Source of the DNA: Mycolicibacterium cosmeticum
GTDB taxonomy: Bacteria; Actinomycetota; Actinomycetes; Mycobacteriales; Mycobacteriaceae
NCBI GenBank assembly: GCA_016197365.1
Contig: JACPVS010000020.1
Location: 54,400-118,399 of the forward strand
Reading direction: 5' to 3'
Length of the DNA stretch: 64,000 nt
Below the pieces are notes generated by a model that ran no database searches, was not told where the DNA came from, and saw only the letters and a program-made list of their open reading frames with translations. The position numbers and the translations under genes are program-made. This document shows positions 8,534 through 17,636 of this stretch, piece after piece. Numbering within the stretch: position 1 is the stretch's first letter; every line of letters begins with the position of its first letter.

Positions 8534-9400
8534 ATGACTGAACTGCGATTGATGGCGGTACACGCCCATCCTGACGATGAATCCAGCAAGGGTGCGGCGA
8601 CCACCGCACGCTATGCGGCCGAGGGTGCCCGCGTGATGGTGGTGACACTGACGGGCGGGGAACGCGGCGACATCCTGAACCCGGCGATGGACCTGCCCGA
8701 AGTACACGGCCGGATCAGCGAGGTGCGCCGCGACGAGATGGCCAAGGCGGCCGAGATCCTCGGCGTCGAGCACCACTGGCTGGGCTACGTCGACTCAGGG
8801 CTGCCCGAGGGCGACCCGCTACCCCCTCTGCCCGACGGTTGCTTCGCGCTGGTGCCGCTGGCCGAACCCGTCGAACGCCTGGTGCGGGTGATCCGGGAGT
8901 TCCGGCCCCACGTGCTGACCACCTACGACGAGCACGGCGGCTATCCGCACCCCGATCACATCCGCTGCCATGAGGTCAGCGTCGCCGCCTACGAGGCCGC
9001 CGCGGACTACCGGCTGTATCCGGATGCGGGTGACCCGTGGAGCGTGTCGAAGCTGTACTACAACCACGGCTTCCTGCGGAAGCGCATGCAGCTGTTCCAG
9101 GACGAGTTCGCAAAGAACGGCGAGGTCGGTCCGTTCGAGAAGTGGCTCAAGGACTGGGACCCCGAACTCGACGTCCTGGACCGCCGGATCACCACCAGCG
9201 TCGAGTGCGCCGAGTACTTCACCCAGCGTGACGACGCCCTGCGGGCGCACGCCACCCAGATCGACCCGAACAGCTTCTTCTTCACCACGCCCATCGAGTG
9301 GCAGCACCGACTCTGGCCGACCGAGGAGTACGAGCTCGCTCGGTCCCGGGTGCCGGTGCAGCTGCCCGAAACCGACCTGTTCGCGGGGATCACACCATGA
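8534..9400 (+). CDS. mca: Mycothiol S-conjugate amidase Mca
   Basis: A 288-residue zinc amidase that cleaves mycothiol S-conjugates to a mercapturic acid and GlcN-Ins, in actinobacterial detoxification. The LmbE-family zinc motif AHPDDE is at residues 11-16, with further ligands in the HPDHIRCHE stretch. GLPEGDPLPPLPDG is typical of Mca rather than MshB. ATG 8534 fits Rv1082 (288 residues). It overlaps the next gene by 4 bp (ATGA), indicating translational coupling. Confidence 0.96.
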   Translation: MTELRLMAVHAHPDDESSKGAATTARYAAEGARVMVVTLTGGERGDILNPAMDLPEVHGRISEVRRDEMAKAAEILGVEHHWLGYVDSGLPEGDPLPPLPDGCFALVPLAEPVERLVRVIREFRPHVLTTYDEHGGYPHPDHIRCHEVSVAAYEAAADYRLYPDAGDPWSVSKLYYNHGFLRKRMQLFQDEFAKNGEVGPFEKWLKDWDPELDVLDRRITTSVECAEYFTQRDDALRAHATQIDPNSFFFTTPIEWQHRLWPTEEYELARSRVPVQLPETDLFAGITP

Positions 9401-9654
9401 CCGACACGCTCATCCTGATCGCCGGCCTGCTGGCCGAGGACGGGCCCCGCGATACCGGACCCGACTTCGGCAAGGCCAGTCCGCTGGGGCTTGTCGTCGT
9501 CGTGCTGCTGCTCGTCGGCACCTTCGCGCTGGTGTGGTCGATGAACAAGCACCTCAAGCGGCTGCCGGAGTCCTTCGATCCGGATCATCCCGAACCCGAC
9601 CAGGCCATCGACGAAGGCACCGCAGGTGAGTCCAAGGGTGAATCCCAGGGGTAA
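9397..9654 (+). CDS. Small single-pass membrane protein (Rv1083-like)
   Basis: 85 residues from an ATG overlapping the mca stop. One hydrophobic helix (GLVVVVLLLVGTFALVWSM) is followed by a basic patch and an acidic Pro/Asp/Glu/Ser-rich tail. It is coupled to mca and its frame runs past the start of the next gene. The conserved mca-linked position suggests it supports Mca at the membrane, but the function is unknown. Confidence 0.82.
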   Translation: MTDTLILIAGLLAEDGPRDTGPDFGKASPLGLVVVVLLLVGTFALVWSMNKHLKRLPESFDPDHPEPDQAIDEGTAGESKGESQG

Positions 9655-11608
9655 CACCCTGGGCCAGGCCACCAGCCCATACTTGCGCCAGCACGCCGAC
9701 AACCCGGTGCACTGGCAGCAGTGGACGCCCGAGGCCCTGGCCGAGGCGGCCGAGCGGGACGTCCCGATCCTGCTGTCGATCGGCTACGCCGCCTGCCATT
9801 GGTGCCACGTGATGGCGCACGAGTCCTTCGAGTCCGACGACGTGGCAGCCGTCGTCAACGAGAATTTCGTCTGCATCAAGGTCGATCGCGAGGAGCGTCC
9901 CGACCTGGACGCGGTCTACATGAATGCGACCGTCGCGCTGACCGGGCAGGGCGGCTGGCCGATGACGTGCTTCCTCACCCCGGACGGGCGACCGTTCTTC
10001 GCGGGCACCTACTACCCCAAAGATGGCTTCCTGCAACTGCTCTCGGCTGTCGAGGAGGCATGGCGCGAGCGCCGCGGCGAGGTGGAACAGGCTTCCGACG
10101 CCATCGCCGACGAGCTGCGGTCGATGGCGGGCGGCCTGCCTGGTGGTCAGGCATTGGAGCCCGCCCTGTGTGACCATGCGGTGGCCGCCGCGCTGCGAGA
10201 CGAGGACACCGTGCACGGCGGCTTCGGCCGGGCGCCCAAGTTTCCGCCGGCCACCCTGCTGGAAGCGTTGCTGCGCCATCACGAACGGACCGGCTCGGGG
10301 TTGGACGCGGTGGAGCGTACCTGTCAGGCGATGGGCCGTGGTGGAATCTACGATCAGCTGGCCGGTGGATTCGCCCGGTACAGCGTCGACAATGCCTGGG
10401 TGGTACCGCATTTCGAGAAGATGCTGTACGACAACGCGCTGTTGTTGCGGGTCTACGCGCACTGGGCGCGGCGCACCGGAAATCCGTTCGCGCACAAGAT
10501 TGCCGACGAGACCGCGCGGTTCCTGCTCGCCGAACTCCGCGACGGCGGCATGTTCACCTCGTCTCTGGACGCCGACTCCGGCGGGGTGGAGGGCCTGACC
10601 TACGTCTGGACGCCGGCCCAGCTGCGCGAGGCCCTCGGTGACGACGACGGGCATTGGGCCACAGCACTTTTCGGCGTGACGGCGGCCGGCACGTTCGAAG
10701 GCGGCGCATCGGTGCTGCAGCTGCCCGCTGACCCCGACGATGCCGATCGGTTCGCGCGGGTGCGAGACACGCTAGTGGCCGCTCGGGCCCGGCGCGTCCA
10801 GCCGGGACGCGACGCGAAGGTCGTCACCGCCTGGAACGGGCTGGCCATCACCGCGCTCGCGGAGGCATCCGTGGCGCTGGGTCGCCCCGAATACCGTGAC
10901 GCCGCAACGACATGTGCCCGCACACTGCTGGACCGTCATCTGGTGGACGGCCGGCTGCGCCGGGTCAGTCTGGGCGGGATCGTCGGCGACAGTGCGGGCA
11001 TCCTGGAGGATTACGCGACCCTGGCGACCGGACTGCTGACCTTGCATCAGCTGACCGGATCATGGCTGCCGGAGGCGACCGGATTGCTCGACACCGCGCT
11101 CGCGCATTTCGCCGGCGCCGACGGGCGCTGGTTCGACACCGCCGACGACGCCGAGGCACTGGTGCTGCGCCCGGCCGATCCGCTGGACGGGGCGACCCCG
11201 TCGGGAGCGTCGTCGATCGCCGAGGCGTTGCAGTTGGCTGCACACCTGACCGGGACGGAACGCTATGCGGCGGCTGCGGCGGCGTCCCTCGCGGCGGCGA
11301 CGCCGATCCTGGCCAAGGCGGCGCGCTCCGGCGGGCACTGGCTGGCGGTGGGTGAGGCCGCGGTCCGCGGCCCCATCCAGATCGCCGTCGCCTGCGACCA
11401 GGAGACCTCCGAACTGCTGACCGCCGCACGGGCATTGGCACCCGGGGGCGCCATCGTCGTCGGCGGTCCGGTCGACAGCTCGGATTTGCTGGTCGGCCGG
11501 GACCGCATCGGCGGGCGCGATGCTGCCTATGTGTGCCGCGGACGGACGTGCGACCTGCCGGTGACGACGGCGCAGGATCTCGCCGCGGCGCTGAGTCGCG
11601 CCGTGTAG
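9626..11608 (+). CDS. Thioredoxin-domain protein, DUF255/SPATA20-YyaL family (Rv1084-like)
   Basis: 660 residues. The N-terminal thioredoxin-like DUF255 domain (about residues 1-165) has the signature NPVHWQQW and the CHWCHVM motif with a CxxC. The rest is an alpha-barrel resembling N-acylglucosamine epimerases, with HFEKMLYDNALL conserved in the family. Biochemical role unknown. GTG 9626 overlaps the preceding gene; a second GTG at 9638 gives a protein closer to Rv1084. Order mca-Rv1083-Rv1084 is preserved. Confidence 0.88.
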   Translation: MSPRVNPRGNTLGQATSPYLRQHADNPVHWQQWTPEALAEAAERDVPILLSIGYAACHWCHVMAHESFESDDVAAVVNENFVCIKVDREERPDLDAVYMNATVALTGQGGWPMTCFLTPDGRPFFAGTYYPKDGFLQLLSAVEEAWRERRGEVEQASDAIADELRSMAGGLPGGQALEPALCDHAVAAALRDEDTVHGGFGRAPKFPPATLLEALLRHHERTGSGLDAVERTCQAMGRGGIYDQLAGGFARYSVDNAWVVPHFEKMLYDNALLLRVYAHWARRTGNPFAHKIADETARFLLAELRDGGMFTSSLDADSGGVEGLTYVWTPAQLREALGDDDGHWATALFGVTAAGTFEGGASVLQLPADPDDADRFARVRDTLVAARARRVQPGRDAKVVTAWNGLAITALAEASVALGRPEYRDAATTCARTLLDRHLVDGRLRRVSLGGIVGDSAGILEDYATLATGLLTLHQLTGSWLPEATGLLDTALAHFAGADGRWFDTADDAEALVLRPADPLDGATPSGASSIAEALQLAAHLTGTERYAAAAAASLAAATPILAKAARSGGHWLAVGEAAVRGPIQIAVACDQETSELLTAARALAPGGAIVVGGPVDSSDLLVGRDRIGGRDAAYVCRGRTCDLPVTTAQDLAAALSRAV

Positions 11609-11618
11609 CGTGCGGCGC

Positions 11619-11993
11619 ATGCCGACTCCCGAGCAGATCACCGCCACCGTTCATCGTTACCTCGAGCTGGTCGCCAAGGGCGCGCCGGACGAGGTCGCCG
11701 AGCTGTACACCTCGGATGCCACGCTGGAGGATCCGGTGGGCGGCGAGGTGCACATCGGCCGCCAGGCGATCCGCGGTTTCTACGCGAACATTGAGAACGT
11801 CAAGGGCAAGACCGAGATCCACACGCTGCGCGCGCTCGGCCACGAGGCGGCCTACTACTGGCAGTTGGCACTGGACTTCGGCAACGGCACCGGGATGAGC
11901 ATCGAGATCATCAGCGTCATGACGTTCGACTCGGACGCCAAGATCACGTCGATGAAGGCCTATTGGGGCCCGGAGAACGTCACCAGCCACTGA
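11619..11993 (+). CDS. Ketosteroid delta5-isomerase-like (SnoaL/NTF2-fold) protein
   Basis: 124 residues aligning over its whole length with classical bacterial delta5-3-ketosteroid isomerase. The oxyanion-hole Tyr (Y14 in VHRYLEL) and the general base Asp (D38 in LEDPVGGE) fall at the canonical numbers. The second oxyanion-hole residue, D99 of the C. testosteroni enzyme, aligns with S99 here, so activity could be reduced or the substrate different. ATG 11619 is 11 nt after the previous stop. No M. tuberculosis counterpart is expected at this place. Confidence 0.8.
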   Translation: MPTPEQITATVHRYLELVAKGAPDEVAELYTSDATLEDPVGGEVHIGRQAIRGFYANIENVKGKTEIHTLRALGHEAAYYWQLALDFGNGTGMSIEIISVMTFDSDAKITSMKAYWGPENVTSH

Positions 11994-12002
11994 GCGATTT
12001 CG

Positions 12003-12785
12003 CTAGAAGACGGCGAACCACATCGCGATGTAGTGGCAGATCGCCGCGACCGCGGTGCAGGCGTGGAAGAACTCGTGATGCCCGAACGTCGTCGGCCAAG
12101 GGTTGGGCCACTTCACCCCGTAGAGCACCCCGCCGATGCTGTACAGCGCACCGCCGACGATCAGCAGCACCACCGCCGCGACGCCCGCGCCGTCCATGAT
12201 CGGCCCGATGAACCACGCGGCCACCCAGCCGAGCAGCAGATACAACGGCACCCCGACCCAGGCCGGGGCCGAGGGCCAGAACATCTTGAGCAGGACGCCG
12301 GCCGCGGCGCCACCCCAGACGATCCAGAACAGCACCATGCCCTTCGACGACGGCAGCGCCAAGAGGGCGAACGGGGTGTAGCTGCCCGCGATGAAGATGA
12401 AGATCATCGAGTGGTCGGCGCGCTTCATCCATTTGCGGGTGTCCGGCGACTTCCAGGTCACCCGGTGGTACGTGCCGCTGACGGCGAACATCGCGACGAT
12501 GGTGAAGGTGTAGAGCAGCGTGGCCAGGCCGGCACGGGTGCCCTGCAGCGACCACGACACCGAGACCAGCGCCGCGCCCGCGATGAAAGCGACGATCGCG
12601 GAGTAGACGTGGATCCAGCCGCGGGCGCGCGGCTTGCCCAGGAACTGGGCGACGCCTTCGGCGACGGCCCCGGGCAGATCCTCGGGATCGTCGAACGGCT
12701 GCGCCGCGGATCGGTATGGCTTGGTGGCGTCGATCGGAGCCGGATCACTACTGCGCGATCCCGCTTCGCTTCTCGTTTGGCTCAT
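12003..12785 (-). CDS. Hemolysin III / PAQR family membrane protein (Rv1085c-like)
   Basis: 260 residues. The N-terminus is cytoplasmic (first ~60 residues) and about seven membrane helices follow. Family motifs are the SGTYHR stretch (third-helix region), WKSPDTRKWMKRADHSMIFIF with the conserved His, and the C-terminal HEFFHACTA pair of His ligands, which bind zinc in PAQR proteins. ATG 12785 has an ideal GGAGGTG ribosome binding site, so longer reading frames are rejected. It is divergent from the prenyl synthase, as in M. tuberculosis. Confidence 0.9.
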   Translation of the reverse strand: MSQTRSEAGSRSSDPAPIDATKPYRSAAQPFDDPEDLPGAVAEGVAQFLGKPRARGWIHVYSAIVAFIAGAALVSVSWSLQGTRAGLATLLYTFTIVAMFAVSGTYHRVTWKSPDTRKWMKRADHSMIFIFIAGSYTPFALLALPSSKGMVLFWIVWGGAAAGVLLKMFWPSAPAWVGVPLYLLLGWVAAWFIGPIMDGAGVAAVVLLIVGGALYSIGGVLYGVKWPNPWPTTFGHHEFFHACTAVAAICHYIAMWFAVF

Positions 12786-12840
12786 CTCACCTCCACTGAC
12801 TGGGATGGGGGATGTTGGTCGCCACAGTAGTCTGATTTTC

Positions 12841-13644
12841 GTGGAGATCATTCCGCCGCGTCTCAAGGAGCCGGCGTACCGGCTGTACGAGATGCGGTTG
12901 CGCAACGAGTTGCTCCGGTCCAAATCGGAACTGCCTCGGCATATCGCCGTGCTGTGTGACGGAAATCGCCGGTGGGCCCGGGATGCCGGCTACGACGATG
13001 TGAGCTACGGCTACCGCAGGGGCGCGGCCAAGATCGCCGAGATGCTGCGCTGGTGCCAGGCGGCCGGAATCGAACTGACCACCGTCTACCTGCTGTCCAC
13101 GGAGAACCTCGGGCGCGACCCTGAGGAGCTGTCGTCGCTCATCGAGATCATCACCGACGTCGTCGAAGAGATCTGCGCCCCGGCCAATCGCTGGAGCGTG
13201 CGCACCGTCGGCGACCTCGAACTGCTCGGCCAGGAACCCGCCCGCAGGCTGCGGGAAGCGGTGGACGGCACGGCACGCACCGCCAGTAGCGGACCCGGCT
13301 CCTTCCACGTGAACGTCGCCGTCGGCTACGGCGGCCGCCAGGAGATCGCCGACGCCGTGCGCGCGCTGCTCGGCAAGCAACTGGCCGAGGGGGCGAGCGC
13401 CGAGCAACTCATCGAGGCCGTGACCGTCGACGCGATCTCGGAGAACCTTTACACCTCCGGGCAACCCGATCCCGATCTGGTGATCCGCACCTCGGGTGAG
13501 CAACGTCTCTCCGGATTCCTGTTGTGGCAGAGCGCCTATTCTGAGATGTGGTTCACCGAGGCGCACTGGCCGGCGTTCCGTCGCGTCGACTTCCTGCGCG
13601 CGCTACGTGACTACACCCGGCGCCACCGGCGCCACGGCATCTAG
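12841..13644 (+). CDS. uppS: Short-chain Z-isoprenyl diphosphate synthase (Z,E-farnesyl-PP synthase, Rv1086-like)
   Basis: 267 residues of the cis-prenyltransferase family. Asp40 in HIAVLCDGNRRWARDAG binds Mg2+ and pyrophosphate; LSTENLGR and the DLVIRTSGEQRLSGFLLWQ block complete the active site. It supplies omega,E,Z-farnesyl diphosphate for decaprenyl phosphate, the lipid carrier of mycobacterial wall synthesis. The start is GTG 12841; the in-frame upstream extension would overlap the divergent hemolysin-III promoter. Confidence 0.92.
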   Translation: MEIIPPRLKEPAYRLYEMRLRNELLRSKSELPRHIAVLCDGNRRWARDAGYDDVSYGYRRGAAKIAEMLRWCQAAGIELTTVYLLSTENLGRDPEELSSLIEIITDVVEEICAPANRWSVRTVGDLELLGQEPARRLREAVDGTARTASSGPGSFHVNVAVGYGGRQEIADAVRALLGKQLAEGASAEQLIEAVTVDAISENLYTSGQPDPDLVIRTSGEQRLSGFLLWQSAYSEMWFTEAHWPAFRRVDFLRALRDYTRRHRRHGI

Positions 13645-13650
13645 GCCGTC

Positions 13651-15009
13651 ATGGCCGGGCTGTCGGCGGTCGTCTTCGCGCTCAGCTGGTGGCTCGGGTT
13701 GTATCTGCTGGCCCGCAATCCACGCAAGCCTGTGCTGGCGCTGGCCGCGGCCGGACTGACCAGCTTCGCGGCCGTCGTCGCGCTGGACGCCGTGCGGGTC
13801 GTCGCCGACTCGGAGCTGCTCGGGCAGGTCGAGGTGTACCTGGTGGTGCTGCCCGGCGTCTTCTGGTTCGCGGTGCTGCTGGAACTGTCCCGGCCCCACG
13901 ACAACCCGGCCGGCCGGGCCCGGGAGGTCGCGGTCGTCGCGGCCGTGGCTGCGGTCGCCTTCACCGGCGCCGCCATGGCGGGCACTGTCGAAGGGCCGCT
14001 GCGGGCCGGGCACTGGGTGATGTTCGCGGCGGTGTCGGTGTCCTCGTTGGGCGCGATGGCGGCGACGACGCTGCGACCCGTGCAGCCCGTGCCGGTGGTG
14101 CGTTTCGTCCTGGTGGCCACCTTATTCTTCGCGCTCGGCAACGCGATCCTGGTCATCCCGCTGGGACTGGTACCGAGCTGGCTTGCCTTGGCGTCCACCG
14201 GATTCGACGTGGCGCTGCTCGGGGTGGCCGTCGCACTGTCCGACGCGTTCGACGAGGGACAGGCGTTGCGTGCCGACATGCTGCGCTCGTTCGCGGCGAC
14301 GTCCGTGGTGGCCGTGGTGTTCGGCGCACAGGCCCTTGTCGGGCTGGCCGTGGCTGGTCCGTCCGCCCAGACCGCGCTGACCGTCCTGCTGTTCACCAGC
14401 GTCGCGATCGCCATCACCATCAACGTGCTCGCCGATCCGCTGGCCGGACTGCTGGACCGGGTGACGTTCTCGCGCTCCCCGGCGCTGCGTGCCGATCGCG
14501 CCGCGCTGCGCCGCACCGAGGCCGCCTTGCCGCTGCGTTCGGAGCACCCGCTGGACCGCGTCGACGACGATGCGTTCGCACGGCTGACCCGCCGCGCGCT
14601 GGGCCACTACGGGGACCTGTCCAAACTCGTGGCCAGTCCGCTCACGGCGCTCCCGGTCATCGATGCCCGGCTGGCCGCCCGCGGGGCACCCGACCAGCCG
14701 CTGGAACGGGCCAACGAACTCAAGGCACTTCTCGCCGACCGGATCGCCGCACTCAAACCGCGCGACGGCGGCGACTTCGGCACCAGCGAGCAGTGGCGGC
14801 ACTACAACTCGCTGTACTTCCCGTATGTCGCGGGTGTGCGGGCGTACGCCCAGAACGCCACGGCGTCGGGTCTGGACCCGGTGGCCCGCCAGGCCTGGCA
14901 GTGGCTGGTGACCGAGGTGCCGCAGCGGTCCCTGCACAACTGGCAGAACGCGGCGGCGCGCGTCATCGCCGCCGATCTGCGCGGCGGGCAGGTCGTGCAT
15001 ACGGCCTGA
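13651..15009 (+). CDS. Multipass membrane protein of unknown function
   Basis: 452 residues starting 6 bp after the prenyl synthase stop, so probably co-transcribed with it. The first ~290 residues contain about eight hydrophobic segments. A soluble C-terminal domain follows, with DRVDDDAFARLTRRALGHYG and the aromatic-rich EQWRHYNSLYFPYVAGVRAY. I do not recognise the family. The C-terminal domain has no obvious kinase or nucleotide motif. Confidence 0.78.
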   Translation: MAGLSAVVFALSWWLGLYLLARNPRKPVLALAAAGLTSFAAVVALDAVRVVADSELLGQVEVYLVVLPGVFWFAVLLELSRPHDNPAGRAREVAVVAAVAAVAFTGAAMAGTVEGPLRAGHWVMFAAVSVSSLGAMAATTLRPVQPVPVVRFVLVATLFFALGNAILVIPLGLVPSWLALASTGFDVALLGVAVALSDAFDEGQALRADMLRSFAATSVVAVVFGAQALVGLAVAGPSAQTALTVLLFTSVAIAITINVLADPLAGLLDRVTFSRSPALRADRAALRRTEAALPLRSEHPLDRVDDDAFARLTRRALGHYGDLSKLVASPLTALPVIDARLAARGAPDQPLERANELKALLADRIAALKPRDGGDFGTSEQWRHYNSLYFPYVAGVRAYAQNATASGLDPVARQAWQWLVTEVPQRSLHNWQNAAARVIAADLRGGQVVHTA

Positions 15010-15165
15010 GCGGTGCCCATGAGGTCACTTCTCCTCGGCCTCGTCCCTCGGCCGCATCGGCGTGACCTGCGGTTGGCAGCGTCTGGCAGCGACGGGTGCA
15101 GATCTGGCAGCGGCTTTTCCGCAGTGTTGGGGGTGTCCAGAACCTCAACGAAGAGGGAGCCCGAC

Positions 15166-15576
15166 ATGACCACCACACTCACCCGGCGACCGCTGTCGGA
15201 CAGTACGGATTCGCTGCTGCGGTTCGTGATGCGCGCCGATGCGACCGTCTGCGCGGGCACCGGCCTGCTGATCGCGGTGGCCGCCGACCCACTGTCGCGG
15301 CTGTCGGGCTTGTCGGCCGCCTCGGAATGGATAGCCGGTGCCGCGCTGGTGCTCTACGGCGCCTTGCTCCATGTGTTCGCTGCGGTGCCGGGACTGCGCC
15401 GCGTCGGTGTCGGTGTCGTCACCGCCAACGTGCTCGTCGCGATCGGCACGCTCGCGGTGCTGGTCGCCGGCGTTCTGCCCCTGACCACCGCGGGCGTCCT
15501 GATGACGCTGGCGGTCGTGCTGGCCACGCTCGGCTGCGCGTGGTTGCAGTACCTCGGAGTGCGCCGCCTGGCGTGA
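15166..15576 (+). CDS. Small four-helix membrane protein, copy 1
   Basis: 136 residues from ATG 15166 behind AAGAGGGAG. A short N-terminal tail (TTTLTRRPLSDSTDSLLRFVMRAD) is followed by four hydrophobic helices and a terminal YLGVRRLA. The next gene is a paralogue with the same design (LLRFAMRLDA start, YAGLRRL end). Function unknown; such small four-helix proteins are common in actinobacteria. Confidence 0.75.
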   Translation: MTTTLTRRPLSDSTDSLLRFVMRADATVCAGTGLLIAVAADPLSRLSGLSAASEWIAGAALVLYGALLHVFAAVPGLRRVGVGVVTANVLVAIGTLAVLVAGVLPLTTAGVLMTLAVVLATLGCAWLQYLGVRRLA

Positions 15577-15588
15577 CGCCCTTCGAAC

Positions 15589-15637
15589 CCGGTGCGGGGT
15601 CGTCCCGCTAGAGGTTGGCGTGATGCCCCCGCACCGG
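15589..15637 (+). terminator. Long-range hairpin between the two paralogues
   Basis: CCGGTGCGGGG (15589-15599) is the exact reverse complement of 15627-15637 with a 27-nt loop. There is no U-tract. It may limit read-through or stabilise the upstream message. Confidence 0.35.
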
Positions 15638-15671
15638 TCTGTCCTCTCACCCAAGTAGGAAGGAACGCTCG

Positions 15672-16067
15672 ATGACCGCAATCACAGCTCCCGCCACCAA
15701 GGATGGGTTGCTCCGTTTCGCGATGCGCCTGGACGCGGTGCTCGTGGGTATCGCCGGGATCCCGTTCGTGGCTGCCGCCGGCTGGCTGTCCGCGCTGACC
15801 GGAGTGCCGGTCGCCGTCGAGTACGGGCTCGGGGTGTTCTTCCTGGCCTACGGCGTGGTCGTGTTCTGGCTCGCCGGCCGGGATCGGGTGCGGCCCGGCG
15901 CGATCGGCACCATCGCCGCCAACGCGCTCTTCACCGTCGGCTTCGTCGGGCTGGCGGAGGCCGGAATCTGGCCGTTGACCACCTGGGGCTACGTGCTGTT
16001 GTTCGGTGGTGCGCTCTACACCGCGGTCATCGGCGCGGTGCAGTACGCAGGGTTGCGCCGCCTCTGA
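15672..16067 (+). CDS. Small four-helix membrane protein, copy 2
   Basis: 131 residues. It starts at ATG 15672 with AAGTAGGAAGG upstream. It parallels the preceding protein in length, in the LLRFAMRLDAVLVG opening, in the four membrane helices and in the AGLRRL ending, so the pair arose by tandem duplication and diverged. Function unknown. Confidence 0.75.
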   Translation: MTAITAPATKDGLLRFAMRLDAVLVGIAGIPFVAAAGWLSALTGVPVAVEYGLGVFFLAYGVVVFWLAGRDRVRPGAIGTIAANALFTVGFVGLAEAGIWPLTTWGYVLLFGGALYTAVIGAVQYAGLRRL

Positions 16068-16103
16068 CGCGGGCATTTGCGACCGCTCGGCACACTGGGA
16101 GGG

Positions 16104-16688
16104 GTGGACATCGAATGGAGGCAACGTCATACCGACCGGCTGCGAACCGTCCGAGTGGGCTGGGACGGAACCGAGGTGGGGGCGCCGTGCTTCGGGCCGG
16201 ACTGGGAACCGGAGCCCGACGACGTGCACCTGCTGCGTATCGCCACCGAGTTCGGCACCTGCCCGTCGGGCACCTACCTGTACGGTCGCCCGCCCGCTGA
16301 TCACGAATGCTCGTTCTTCGTCGACGAATTGCCGGAGGAGTGCGGCTTCGCGTTCACCGACGCGCACCGCGCGCTGCTGGCGAAGATGAGCTGGGAGCTG
16401 TCGGACCCGTACCTCGACGAGGAGATCCCGGGTGCCGATCCCAAGCGGCCCTACGGCGACTTCACCTTCTATCAGTTGGAGATGGCGCTGCATCTGGGAT
16501 TGATCCCGGCGCAGAAACCGGCCGGGTATGACCCGATGACGCCCGACATCGTCGACGCCATGACCGCGCTGCACGTCCAGATGCAGCCCGCCCTGCAGGT
16601 CTTTCTGCAACACTTCGCCCTTGCCGACGGCCTGGCGTTCTCCGGGGAGGACTGGGGCGGCTGGGAGCGCAGATCAGAGCTTGCGTAG
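16104..16688 (+). CDS. Conserved hypothetical soluble protein
   Basis: 194 residues from GTG 16104 (GGGAGGG directly upstream); a TTG at 16077 would add nine residues. The protein is acidic and rich in aromatic residues, with several Cys (APCFGPDW, FGTCPSG, HECSFFVDELPEECGF). No family is recognised. Its last 15 bp overlap the 3' end of convergent coaA. Confidence 0.7.
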   Translation: MDIEWRQRHTDRLRTVRVGWDGTEVGAPCFGPDWEPEPDDVHLLRIATEFGTCPSGTYLYGRPPADHECSFFVDELPEECGFAFTDAHRALLAKMSWELSDPYLDEEIPGADPKRPYGDFTFYQLEMALHLGLIPAQKPAGYDPMTPDIVDAMTALHVQMQPALQVFLQHFALADGLAFSGEDWGGWERRSELA

Positions 16689-17606
16689 CCGCAGCCGGTT
16701 GATGGAGTGGTCGGAGTCCTTGCGTAACACCAGCGTTGCACGCGGCCGGGTCGGCAGGATGTTGTCGATCAGGTTGGGCCGGTTGATCGAATGCCAGATG
16801 TCGCGGGCGGCGAACACGGCCTGATCGTCGGTCAGCGTCGAGTAGTGGTGGAAGTGCGAGGCCGGGTCGGCGAAGGCGCCGGCCCGCATCGACAGGAACC
16901 GGGAGATGTACCAGCCCTCGATGTCCTCGATGCGCGCGTCGACGTACAGCGAGAAGTCGAACAGGTCCGAGACCATCAGCGCCGGCCCGGTCTGCAGCAC
17001 GTTGAGACCCTCGAGGATGAGGATGTCGGGCTGGCGGATCAGCTGCTTCTCGCCGGGCACGATGTCATACAGCAGGTGTGAGTACACCGGGGCGCACGCG
17101 ACATCGGCTCCGGACTTGACCGCCGTCACGAACCGCATCAGTGCGCGCCGGTCGTAGCTTTCCGGAAAACCCTTGCGGTGCATCAGGTTTCGTCGGCGCA
17201 GCTCAGAATTGGAGTAGAGGAAGCCGTCGGTGGTCACCAGGTCCACCCGCGGGTGGTTGTCCCAGCGGGCCAGCAGCGCCTTGAGCACACGGGCGGTGGT
17301 GGATTTTCCGACGGCGACGCTGCCCGCCACACCGATCACGAACGGCACCGGATTCACCGGCGTCTGCTCGCCGAGGAATTCCGAGGTGGCGGCGAACAAC
17401 AGCTGATGCGCGGCGACCTGCAGGTGGATCAGCCGGGCCAGCGGCAGGTAGACCTCTTCGACCTCGAGCAGATCGATCTGCTCACCCAGGCCGCGCAGGC
17501 TGCGCAGTTCCGGTTCGGACAGGGCCAGCGGCGTGGCCATGCGCAGCGAGCGCCATTGGGCTCTGTCGAACTCCACATATGGGCTCGGCTCACTAGGCCG
17601 CGGCAT
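16674..17606 (-). CDS. coaA: Pantothenate kinase, type I
   Basis: 310 residues; ATP-dependent phosphorylation of pantothenate, the committed step of coenzyme A synthesis. The P-loop GSVAVGKS is at residues 95-102, and DLVTTDGFLY and HRKGFPESYD are typical of bacterial CoaA. Start and length match Rv1092c. It is divergent from the DUF885-like gene (30 bp apart). Confidence 0.96.
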   Translation of the reverse strand: MPRPSEPSPYVEFDRAQWRSLRMATPLALSEPELRSLRGLGEQIDLLEVEEVYLPLARLIHLQVAAHQLLFAATSEFLGEQTPVNPVPFVIGVAGSVAVGKSTTARVLKALLARWDNHPRVDLVTTDGFLYSNSELRRRNLMHRKGFPESYDRRALMRFVTAVKSGADVACAPVYSHLLYDIVPGEKQLIRQPDILILEGLNVLQTGPALMVSDLFDFSLYVDARIEDIEGWYISRFLSMRAGAFADPASHFHHYSTLTDDQAVFAARDIWHSINRPNLIDNILPTRPRATLVLRKDSDHSINRLRLRKL

Positions 17607-17636
17607 GTCGTCAGTCTTACATCTACGGTTGAGGTC

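Noticed and set aside
17178..17636. Upstream extension of the DUF885-like gene
   Set aside because: It is antisense to the coaA coding sequence, including its conserved P-loop region.
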